Position numbers and translations under genes: made by a program. A DNA stretch of 26,522 nt from Dipetalonema caudispina (Eukaryota; Nematoda; Chromadorea; Rhabditida; Onchocercidae): NCBI GenBank assembly GCA_013365325.1, contig JABVXV010000562.1, positions 1-26,522 of the forward strand, written 5' to 3'. The notes under the pieces were generated by a model. It did no database searches and was not told the DNA's origin. It saw nothing but the letters and a program-made list of their open reading frames with translations. Positions 1 to 11,453 of this stretch are shown piece after piece (the first letter of the stretch is position 1; each line of letters starts with the position of its first letter).

Positions 1-123
1 GGAACAAGCAGCATCGTTGGCTTACTGCCATTTTATTTTAATCCTGTCCACCCTGTTAACCGAGATAACATTACTCGGATTACCTCTGAGCCATCAACAA
101 CAACAACAACAACAACAACATAA
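1..123 (+). CDS. Possible 3' end of an upstream coding region, ending in a Thr run
   Basis: Reading frame 1 is open from the window edge to a TAA at 121-123 (40 codons) and ends in a run of ACA (Thr) codons made by a CAA/ACA microsatellite. Base composition here is clearly richer in GC than the following 1.7 kb, which hints at coding sequence. Frame 2 is also open (it would read the repeat as polyglutamine and continue to about 256), so the frame is not certain, and no splice acceptor is visible inside the window. The product is not recognised; the residues before the Thr run include N-P-V-H-P-V-N-R-D-N. It could also be non-coding. Confidence 0.25.
   Translation, partial: GTSSIVGLLPFYFNPVHPVNRDNITRITSEPSTTTTTTTT
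94..120 (+). repeat. CAA trinucleotide microsatellite
   Basis: About nine CAA units in a row, directly followed by TAA in frame 1. Depending on frame it encodes Thr, Gln or Asn runs. Confidence 0.9.
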
Positions 124-1352
124 ATTTATCATAAAAATTAGCCACACCCAAACAATTCTTTTTCATAATCATTTCAAACATTTGATTTGTTATGGAAACT
201 TTTTCTCTCTATTCCTACAAAAAATACTATTTAATATAATCGTAAAATTTTTTTAAAATTTATTTTTAATATTAATAATTCATCGAAAATATCCTTTATC
301 CATAGCTTATAATTATTTAGTTTCCTTCTATTCCTTTTTTTTTTAATATCAAATAGTAAAAAAAAAAGTGATAGGTAAATTTGTCCTTGTTAGAATTCAT
401 AGCAAAATTTATTCAAAAGTTGTAAACATAATTTTTTTAAAATGGTCTATTATTAAAGAAAGAAAGATTAGAAAGATTTGATGAAAACTTCGAAATCCCT
501 AATAGATTTTATAATTATAACAATTTTGTTAAAAGCCTAAAAATGTTAACAGATTTAATGATTGTAACATTTTTAATTAAAACTGAGAAATGTTTGTTAA
601 ATTTAATGATTGTATTATTTGTTATTTTTCATCTTTCTTACTGTCTATTGTTTTTCCTAATTTTATAATTAATTAATGATAAATTTCTAAATCAATATAT
701 TTCTTAGAGAAAAAATAATTTAGCTTATTTTCATATTGAATTTTACAATAGGTTGTTACTCATCCAAGGTCCTCTTTTCTATCGTCCGTTTTAATCGTTA
801 ACCCATGACGATAAAATTTCAAATGGGTTTAATTTTTGGGTTCACTTCAATTTTTCCCGTTGTCATTTCTATTTTATCATCCTGAATGTACCTCTTCTTT
901 TGACTATTAACCTTCTCTTTTATCCCTATCCAATTCATTCATTCTTCTTCTTTACCTTATTTCATTTCAGTTGTCAATTATTTTCCTTCTTCATTTTACA
1001 TTTCCTTTTAAAAATCAACACCCTGTCCCCAACATTTCCCTATCATATTAATTTACCTAAATAAACCTCTATTACTTTTATTCATTTTTAAAATTATATA
1101 TCAATAGAGCTCATTTAGCATTTTATTATGAATGAATACATAGATGTATAGCATATATTATCGGTTGCTACCTTAATCAGATATTCAATCCTGTCCTGTT
1201 ACTACGACAACAGCAAATCGCATTCAACATTCGTAGCAATAAACCTTCCTTTTTTTTTTTTTTTTTTTGTTAGCTAACTAAATCGATCATTTTCATATTT
1301 ACTGCTTTATTTGATGGAAATTTTAAGTACTGATTTTAATTTATATTTGAAA

Positions 1353-1395
1353 AGAAAGAGAGAGAGGGGGAGAGAGAGAGAGAGAGAAAGAGAGG
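1353..1395 (+). repeat. GA microsatellite, G-interrupted
   Basis: A run of GA dinucleotides broken by a short G block. It is one of seven GA or CT tracts of similar make-up in the window. Confidence 0.85.
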
Positions 1396-1540
1396 AAAAA
1401 ATTCTGATTATCAATATTTCTTCCAGGTTTGATATTATATTATAAATTGCCGGTGAACTACGATATTCCGGAATTTCATACTTTTATTTCATTTCATTAT
1501 TTTTCTGCTGCTCTTTGAAATTTACATAAATTTCAAATTG

Positions 1541-1597
1541 CATAATATATATATATACATCTATATCTACATATACATATATATATGTATGTATGCA
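1541..1597. repeat. TA-rich alternating purine-pyrimidine tract
   Basis: Alternating TA/TG/CA steps with self-complementary blocks such as ATATATAT, expected to melt easily or form hairpins. Confidence 0.6.
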
Positions 1598-1889
1598 TTT
1601 ATTTACCGACACAATTTTGAATTCAACCATATTACCGACAAGTGAGAGAGACAAACGACAATATTTCCCACTGTAATTCGTGCAATCCATTTTCGGCCAT
1701 TTCATTGAAATGCTTTGAAAAAAAAATAAAAAAAAAAGAAAAAAAAAAAAGACAACTCATCGACTCGTATTTCTTTTTCTTTTTTTTTTGTTTTTTTTTG
1801 TTTTTTTTCCCTATCTCTCTCCCTCTCTTTCTTTCCCTGTATTTTTCATCTCTTTAACATTTCAAATTGTCCTTCGAAAATTTTGACAA

Positions 1890-2132
1890 ATGGCCTGTAC
1901 TTTACAATCACTACGAATTGGCCGTACATTTGATTGTGATTATCCAACAAATCAAAAAGTATTAACGGATGATACAAGCTTATCAACAATATCAATAATG
2001 GGACAGGTGGATGAATTAAAAATTATACCTGAAACAGTGTATCCGAAGAAGAGTGTTATGTTAGCATATAAACTTTACAAATATCATGATAAATTAATGA
2101 GTTTGATCGATGGTTCCAGAGGACAATACAGG
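1890..2132 (+). CDS. FBXL20: FBXL exon 1 (N-terminal extension, start codon)
   Basis: The ATG at 1890 follows an in-frame TGA at 1884-1886, so the start is fixed if this exon is coding. It encodes 81 residues (begins M-A-C-T-L-Q-S-L, ends S-R-G-Q-Y-R) and ends at the donor GTATGT (2133) in phase 0, compatible with exon 2. Codon make-up looks like protein-coding sequence, unlike the surrounding DNA. No known domain is recognised. It could instead be the first exon of another transcript, since 7.5 kb separates it from the F-box. Confidence 0.6.
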
Positions 2133-5100
2133 GTATGTATCATTCCTTCTTCTATTATTATATTCATCTATTGTTATTTGTTTACAAAATTATTGTTTAC
2201 ATTTGTTTGTTTAATTTTCTTTTACAAAAAAATGAACTGTATGAATTTTTTTTTTAACAATTTCTAAAAAGCAAAAAAAAAAAGTTAATTCTATGAAGAT
2301 AATTACTAACATTATGTATAATTTATTGTTTTAAATTTTTCATCTTCTTTTTCAATTCAATATTTTATTGCAATCTTCATCATAGTTCGAAGCTAAGTGA
2401 CCTTTGATTGACCAAGAGATTTGAACTTTATTATTGGATAATTTTTACACTTTTTTCAATATTTCATTTATCCCAAATGAGGTATCGTTAATCTAGCATA
2501 ATATGAGTTAGATAAATATTAATTTTAAATTGTGATAAAATTTAAATTTTCTCATTTATGATTAGTTGCTAAATATTTACTAAAAGAATTTGAAATATTC
2601 ACCATTTGGAAGCGCGTAACAATTTTTTTTTTTTTTTTTTTTTTTAAATATATATATATGTATTTTTTTTTTGTTCGTTCAATATTGAAGGAATATTTTG
2701 GGAACAATTCATTTCATTTTATTTAATTTGAATTTTTTTTTTTTCTTTATTCAACTTCCTAATTTTTTTTTTCCTTCCATCTTTAAATTAAGTGCATCGG
2801 AAATTTATGTATTTCTGCGAGTTTCAGCAACCCTATTTGTATATATTATCATCCTTCCAGATGTTGCAGCTTTTTTGATATAGGAATTGGAAGGAATCGA
2901 TAACTTAATCATTTATCCTTTTTCAATATATTCTATTTTTCATCTTCGTTATCATTTTTTTTTTTTAAAAACTTACTACTAATGTACAGTAACTTTTCCC
3001 TTATGTCTTTTTTTTTTTTTTTTTTAAAAATAAATTTCAGTTTTTTTTCTTTTTTTTTTTTTTTTTTTTTTTGAGATTTTAATTTTTTATTAGTTTCAAA
3101 TATTTGCATCATTTTTTCATGCATCTAAAAAGTACAGTAAAGAATATACTTTTGTATAAATTGTAAAATTTATTTTAAATTTAAAACTTAATATTGACCT
3201 TTGATTAAAGTAAAATTTTCACTAAATTAATGAAATTCTTTTTTCTTTTCCCTTTTTTTTTTTGCAAACATTAATTATTGACGATATCAAATCATAAGGA
3301 AGTAATTTTGTTGATCCATTTATTTTTTTCGATCATAGTTCATTTAATTTACTTATCTATCTCCTTAGTTACGTCATTCGAATGCATTATATAAGTATCA
3401 GATCACTTCTGATAATTACTGATCGATACGCATGTATCAATAATTTATCAATTTTCTGCTATAATCAATGAAGATATTTCATTTAGATCATTTACTAATA
3501 TCATAATAATGATTGAAATAATCGATGTAAATATGAATGAATCAATTTTATTTATTCAAAAATTTCCATTTATAAATGTAATTTTAATGAAATTTTAAAT
3601 TTTGAATGAATAAATGAAATTAGAAATGTAACGAATCAAAAATATGACCATCTGCGATAGCAAAATGACCTCTTTTATTAGTGGCTCATATAATAATGAT
3701 GATGACCTTGAGGATTTTTGATGCTTGGCTACGGTAACATCTGTTTCGATTTAACCCCTTGCTGTTTTGTATGCTGTTGTGACAATAATACCTAATGATA
3801 TATGTGAAAATAAAACCAATAAATCACAAACGCCATGTGCACAAATCTATTGTCCTCTCCTGTTTACTTGACCTATTTACTATCCTCTTTATTTGATTCT
3901 TGGGTTAGTAGCCTAGTTTAACTAAATATGGTTATATTTATGTTACGGGGAAATTTCTCAAATTCTTTTATTTTAAGAGTTAATTAAGCATTTATCCTGA
4001 ACATCATAAATATTGGTAAATAATTATTGGTCGGTAAATTATTTCCTGTATTTATTAACGTCCTTCTTTAAAAGGTCATTTTTTTGCAACTAATTTATTC
4101 AAAATAATACCTAATTTTTCCTCATCTGAAATGATAACATTTTTAATCATAGATTTAGGAACTTGTATACATTCTAATAAAATATAATAAATAAATTATA
4201 TATGAATGAATTTAAATCTATTATTAGAAAATTTTCAATATCAAAAATTATTTTGCTAATAATTGAACTGATATAATTATTTTACATCTAGAGATATGTA
4301 TAATGTTTATTATGCTTATTATATCACATGTTTTTATTATTGATAATTAAAATCAATTTTTCTAGCAGTAATTAATACAACTAATTTAATAAACTGATGA
4401 TATACGCTATTATTACTTCAACAATTGGTGACAATTTAATTTTGTTTGTTTGAGTAATTTAAAAACAAAAATTAAATCTCATCATTGCAACAAATCATCA
4501 TCATTTGATTGATGGCAGTTCAAAATAATATTTTGATTTTCTTCATTTATTTTTCATTTTTTACTCTCTTCTTTTCCATTTCAAATATTTCTGTTATATA
4601 TTTTTTTTTTTCATACTTTTATCAAACTAACAAAATTCATCTACTTCAATTAGTTAGATGTTTTATTTAATTTTTACACTTGCAATTTTTTCCAAGAAAA
4701 AAATATAAAAAAAAAAAAAAAAATAGATAAAACTAACTTTTATTCACAAATAAAATTGTTTTAATTCATCATTTTTGTTTTTTTAATCTTTTTATCTTCC
4801 AGGATTTCCTAATCAATTTCTTTTAACATTAATTGCTTAAAACATTAATGCCTGATTTCTACTATTTTAAATAAAATTTAAATCTAATTGATTGATTTCC
4901 TTTGCATATAACAAACTAATTTATGTTCTTAGCTAATTCTTTTCAAACAATTACAAATTACACATCAATTTCTCACACTTTTTTTTTTTTTTTTTGGAAA
5001 AAAAACGAGTTTTATGATTTTATTCTATTCTAAAAATGAATTTTTCTCTTCAATTCCTTTCTTTTTTTCTTCTAAATTTTAGCAAAAAAATTTTGCATTT

Positions 5101-8100
5101 TCAAATAATTATTTATGATAATGACGATAAGATAATGATTGTACGATACAATTTAAACCAGTAACCTGATAATTTCAATTGTTATTCTTACATCCTATGA
5201 TAGAGCTAATTTTAGAATCATTCATTTGAAAGCTAGAAAATGATGTAATTTTTGAATTGAAAAAGTTGGTTAGAAATTTTTATAATTCTATTAAATTGCT
5301 CTTTGTTATACGATCATGCGTAATGATCACTAAAATAATGCTAGATCGAGCTAAGAAGATAAAGCTTAGTTGTTGTTGTTGTTGTTGTTATTATTAGGAA
5401 TTTATAAATGTACCAATATGATTTAAATTTAGACAAAAAACAAAAAAAAAAAAAAAGAAAAGAGTTTCAAAAATCAAACTTTAATTTTTTAAATTTAACA
5501 AATAGCTACTTTTATCAGTAAACTTTCATACTGATTTTGTTTGTTCATGTTGAATTTGTATGCTTTCCGATTTTTTTTAGTGATAATGATTGTGTAATAT
5601 CCATCATACCCTAACCATTTCAACATTCTCTTCATTATTCATTTCTTCGTTTTTTTTTTTTATTCCTAATTTTTTTTCCCTCTCAATCTATCGAATAGTT
5701 GTAACAAAAAAAAAAAAAAAAAAAAAAAAATCGTTAAAATATTTCAAAATTTTTCCTTTTTTCTTTTTTGCTTATATTTTTTTTTTTAGCTATAGCAATT
5801 AATAATATCATTTTCTCTTGCATAAATTATGCAAAACAATATAAATGGATGAATTGGAAATTTATGAAAATTTTCAAATAAAAAATTCTCGAAGCTTTTG
5901 CTAGAAATATTAGGAAAAATGTTAATGCGAAAATTTTTGATAGATAGTGTAAAATATTTATGTCAACATATATCGGTGAAATCGATATATATTTTATGAT
6001 ATTTATGTTAAAGAAGTAATTTTTAAAAGTTAACAATTGCTTGCTTTTTTATCATTCTTCTTTACCATCTATCTAATACAATGCAACAATCCAAAATAAT
6101 ATTGGATCAAATCATTTGTATCAAACTTTCTTAAAAATATTATACATACTACTTACCTCTTATTCATTAAAATTATTAACTTTCAGTAATTTTGATCAGT
6201 AGACAAATTTTTCTTTCAAATTTTCAACTATTACTACTTTTTTTTTTTTTTTTTTTATTAATGATCATAGGTTAAAGATAGTTACACAGTAACAAGTTAG
6301 AGGATAAATGCAGCTATAGTTTAATAGATTTTACACAGTAACAGGTTATAGGTCAAATACAAATCATACTTATAGGCTTTAAAAAATCTTTTGAAGTTAA
6401 AAAAAAAAAATTTTTTTTTTCTTTCAACTAATATAACAGTAATAATGCAATCCTTCATGTTGTGATGCATTATTGCAACTTTATTTGAAACAAACAAATG
6501 TAAAAAAAAAAAAAATAAAAAATATATTGAAAAAGATTAAGTGAACGAGTTTGAAAGTTTTTCAACATTTGCTTTATAAACGTCATAAAATTTGTTTGCA
6601 CGAATAATATATACAATCTTTGAAACTTCTAATAAAAAATAATAGTATCATCTACAACAAGAGAGAGAGAGAGAGAGAGGGAGAGAGAAAAAGAGAAAAG
6701 AAAACTTAATCAACTATTAATTAATTAATAGTAATGAGGATGTTTACTTTTTCTTTCATAGATAATTTATTTTCATTTCATTTCATTTCATTTTTATTAA
6801 ATGAACAATTCCTCTCAATTAATTACGAAATTTATTTTTATAAACTTTAACATTTGTCTCTCCCTCTCTCCCTCTCTCTCTCTCTTTCTCTCCCCCTTTT
6901 CTTTCCTCTTATCCATTATCTTTCTTCCAACTTTGCTGCAATACGTCTTGAAAACATTTTGGAAATGCAATTAAAGTTGTTTCATTATTATTATTATTAT
7001 TATTATTATCATTATTATTAGGGCTCTTTTATTCTAAAGCATAATTTAAGCAACCTATTTCGATGTTAGTATATTTCAATAGCTTCCGTTCAATTTAATA
7101 ACTTAAATTTTGCATTATTCAATTTTACAACGGCTAATTTTAACGTTTTTCATTTTGATAATTTTGGAAAAAGAAAAAAAATTTTTTTTTTTTTGAAATT
7201 TATTTCATTATCATGTAATGAAGGATGATGTTATAGTTCAAAAAAAAAAAAAAAAAAAAAAATTGCCTTTTATTCGTAATTTTATCAGTCCTAAATAAAA
7301 AGAAGAAGGAATGATGTGAAAAAAAGATAAAAGTATTGAAACGATAGATGAAATTGAATTGTGCAAAATTTTTTCGTTTATTTTTTATTAAAGTTTAAAT
7401 TGCAATTTTTTTCTTCTCTTTTTTTTATGAATTTTTTCATTTGATTTTTTTTCTTTTTTTTTTTTTTTTTTGTTTTAATAAATATGTCGTGTATTTGCAA
7501 TATTTATAATTCAAAGAATTATAATAATGTTCGTTAATTAATGATCTCTTTTCTTTTTTGTTGAATTAATAAAAGAATAATTTTTTACATGAAATATTCA
7601 TTAATTATAATAATATTGTAACAATGCACTAGTAGTAGTAGTAGTAATAGTAGTAGTAGTAGCAGTAGTATAGTAGTAGTAATAATAATAATAATAATAA
7701 TAATAGTAATGGTAGTAATAGTAGTAGTAGTTGTAGTAGTAGTTGTTGTAGTAGTAGTTGTTGTTGTAGTAGTAGTTGTTGTTGTAATAGTAGTAGTTAT
7801 TGTTGTAGTAAAAGTTAGAAACATTGCATTGTTTGTTTATTTGAAGTATAATTATAAGCTTTAGTGATTTTTAGCTTTTTAAAATATATGAAAAAGAGAA
7901 GGACAAATTCTCATTTGGAGTTTTAATGAGGTTGCAAAACTTTGCGTATATTTGATTGACAGCGTTAAATGTAACCAAAACGAAATCTTCTTTATCCCCT
8001 ATTCCCTCTTTCTTCTTCTTCTTCTTCTCATCTTTCATTTTATTCGTGATTTCTATCAAAATTCCACTATTATCATTCATTGATAATATTATACTTTTTA

Positions 8101-10707
8101 ATTCCTAATCAATTATATGCAGAAATAAAAAAAAAAAAAAAAAAAAATTTTCAGATTATTAAAAGGAAGGGGAAAAAAAGGTAAAAAAAAAAAAATGAAA
8201 ATTAATAAATTTTCATCTTAATAGTTAATTTATGATTAGATAATAAATTGTAAAAATTTATTAAGAAATTAGATGAAAATTATTAAATTATTATAATATT
8301 TGAATTCAGAAATTTTCTTCTTTTATTCCATAATATTATTGAAATAAATTTTTTTTGCAAATTTCAACCATAAAATATTGCATAAATTATTGCTATATAC
8401 GATAAAAAAAAAGTTTATCATCATATTTCACAATTTAATTATCGTAAAAAAAAAAAAAATTCCATTTCCAAACATAAAAAAGTCATGTAAGGATTAAAAA
8501 AAGAAATCTTTTTTTTTTTTTTTCTTTTTTTCTGCTGTTGCTAAAATATCTTAGCTTTTATCATCGAAAGAATTTTCACTTTGTAACCTTTGGTTTTTTT
8601 TTTTCTAAAAGAAAAAAAGAAAAGAAAAAGCGAACTACTCTTGTCTTTTAATTTCATTTTATATATTCTCAAGTTCACTCTGATATATCATCAATTATTG
8701 GTTAAAAGCAAAAAATTAGCTTTATTTGAAAAGCCAACTGTCACTTCATTCTATTCATATTACTTGATGAATCTTCCCTTTCTTTACTTAAACCTAAACT
8801 AAATGATATCATAGCAATCGGAAAAATTTATTCATTCAAATTTGTCATCATTGAAAATATTCTTCGTTCTAATCTCCCATCATTTTCTCACATCTTTTTA
8901 AACATCATAAAATAATCCGTTAATTATACTCATTCATTGAAATAAATATCTTTTAAACAATTATTTCAACTGATATAATAATCATCGTTGAAGAAATAAA
9001 GATAAAATAATGATTATGAGAATAGTTGATTTATGATATTGTAAGTTTAATTCTGGTTTTAAATTGAATTAGTTTATTACGCTTAAAAAATGATGATGTA
9101 TTTTTAAAATTTTCTCAAATAGATGATATGATATTGTTAACTATCCTTGACCTATTTTCATTAGTTAGGCTGGTTTTTTTCTTTTTTTTTTTCTTTTACT
9201 CGTAATTTTTTTTGTTCTGAGATGAAATTTTAAGGTCTGCAAAAGTGGAAGATTTGACAATAGAAAAATTTTTATCATAAAAATTATTTTTATTATAGAA
9301 AATCTTTTTTCGATGGAAATTCATCATCGTTAACACTTATTTTCTTTCATAATATGATTACCGTTAAACATATGAAAAGAGTTTTAGGAATATTTAAATT
9401 AAAAATTTTTTCGGTATTTTAAAAGAATGTTAAAATTGTCATTAATGAAATTGGCAAGTCTTATTTCGGTATGTATTTCTTGCCCTGAAAATTTATTAAT
9501 TTCATAATTTTCCTAAAAATCAGACTTAAAATTTATATTCTTTGAAAATATTTAAATTTTTTTCAATTTACATTTGAATAAATAATTTTGAAAATTGTTG
9601 CAGATGTACTTAATAACAACTCTGCTACCTGCTCAATCCGATCAACCGCTCATCAATCGTATTCTACCGAAAGAACTCATTCTTAGGTAAAAATATTTCC
9701 TTTCCTCTTTGACATTAATTAATATGTTTTTTTTTTTTCATTTAAATTTAACATTTATCATTATATACTTCTATAGGATTTTTTCATAATTGTTATCATA
9801 TTTAAAATTCAATTCAAAAATTTGTAAATAAAAAAAACAATGTATGGGAAAGAAAGAAATTATTTTGTCTTTTTTTTTTTTTTATTTAATTTTCATTATC
9901 CAACCATTACCTTCAAGGAACCTTGAAAGTTTTCTGGGAAATTTCTAATGAGAAATACCAAAATAAATACCATCTGATCATTGATTTATTTTTTTAAAAA
10001 AATGCTTAAATTACTTCACATTCATTTTAAAATCTTTAAAATTTCGTATTTTTCAGGATCTTTTCATTTTTGGATATTACATCATTATGTCGATGTGCTC
10101 AAACATGTCGTCATTGGAATCTTTTAGCGCTTGATGGTAGCAATTGGCAACAAGTTGATCTCTTTCAATTTCAAAAAGATATCAAAGTAAGCAATCTTAA
10201 TATTTGCTTATCAATTATCACTAATCTAATTCGTATTATTGTTATTCTTAAAAATAATTATCTCAAATTGGTACAACTTAATTCAATATTTTAAAATCAT
10301 AAATTTTCAAATTTTATTCATCATATATTCTAACTTACAATTAACAAAAATTTTAAAAAGATATTTTACTAAATGAAATAACACAAATAAAATAAGGTCA
10401 AATATTAGAAAAAGAGAAAGAATTGAGAAAATGTAAGACTATTCTTACAAATACTATTATTACCATTATATGCTACCATTCGTTTGGCGGATATTTCAGG
10501 TCAATATTTTCTGGTAGTACTATTCCTGAAATTTATTATAGAAAGTTAATGAAACAATTTCTATTATCTGTCTTCTGCGCTGTTATTATTATTATTATAA
10601 TTATTATTATTTATTATTATTATTATTTATTACTATTATAATTATTATTATTTATTATTATTATCGTTTATTATTACTATTATTATGATTATTATTTATT
10701 ATTATTG

Positions 10708-10738
<31 letters not shown>

Positions 10739-10749
10739 CATTATTATTA

Positions 10750-10834
<85 letters not shown>

Positions 10835-11417
10835 CATCATTATTATTATTATTATCAATATTATTTATTATTGTTATTTACTATTGCTATTATTGTTATT
10901 GTTAATTGTTATTATTATTATTGTTGTTATTATTATTGTCATCACAGCTATTACTATTATTATTATTATCATTATTTGAGTGGTACAATGATGAGTTATA
11001 CATCAGTTTAATCAAGTTTATTACTTCAATTGCATAGATGCATTAAATAAGTAGAAATGTTATTGCCAATGGTAATTATTCAATTTTGCTACAAGTTTTG
11101 AATAAATCGACATAGTATGCAAATACATCGCATGACAGCATGATTTTGAATACTTCAGATTTACTGCACATAATTTCAATTATCCCATACAATCTATAAT
11201 TATTCATTCATTCATTCATTTATATTCCAATAATTTATCTCTTCTCTCAATTCCTTCCTTCAAATCACATTTCATTTTATCTTTCAATAAACAAAGTGTA
11301 AATTTAAAACTAAAAAATGATAATTAAAATAAATAAATTGTTCAAATGAAATTATTTATCATTAATTGTGTTAATTTCTCTCTTCTTTCTCTAACATTAA
11401 TCACTGAATATTAATTA

Positions 11418-11453
<36 letters not shown>

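Larger units (their letters stand above)
124..1889. other. Intergenic / 5' flank of the F-box gene
   Basis: AT-rich DNA with no supported gene. It holds short T runs (a long one near 1251-1268), a GA tract at 1353-1395, a TA-rich alternating stretch at 1541-1597, and A-rich then T/CT-rich low-complexity sequence at 1720-1855 just before the F-box gene's first ATG. The promoter and 5' UTR of that gene must lie here, but no TATA box or initiator can be singled out. Confidence 0.6.
2133..9603 (+). other. Intron 1 of the F-box gene (about 7.5 kb)
   Basis: Bounded by GTATGT and TTGTTGCAG. It is packed with T and A runs, trinucleotide repeats (5369-5396, 6984-7020, 7628-7812), GA/CT tracts (6660-6700, 6857-6896) and an imperfect 49 bp direct repeat (6282-6360). 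Short ORFs inside it are low-complexity. A segment near 3640-3960 is less simple in sequence but holds only a 25-codon ORF. No nested gene or RNA gene is supported on either strand. Confidence 0.65.

Noticed and set aside
2933..3124. Minus-strand Lys-rich frame
   Set aside because: It comes from the T runs of intron 1; there is no complex sequence or splice signal.
3644..3721. 25-codon ORF starting M-T-I-C-D-S-K in intron 1
   Set aside because: It is short, has a stop just upstream, and lacks convincing splice partners. The segment is less simple than its surroundings but not enough to call a gene.
7585..7824. Minus-strand frame rich in Thr, Ile and Leu
   Set aside because: It is a translation of the TAG/TAA/TTG repeat array.
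10661..11011. Long frames of Tyr, Leu or Ile on both strands
   Set aside because: They are translations of the TTA microsatellite in intron 3, not genes.
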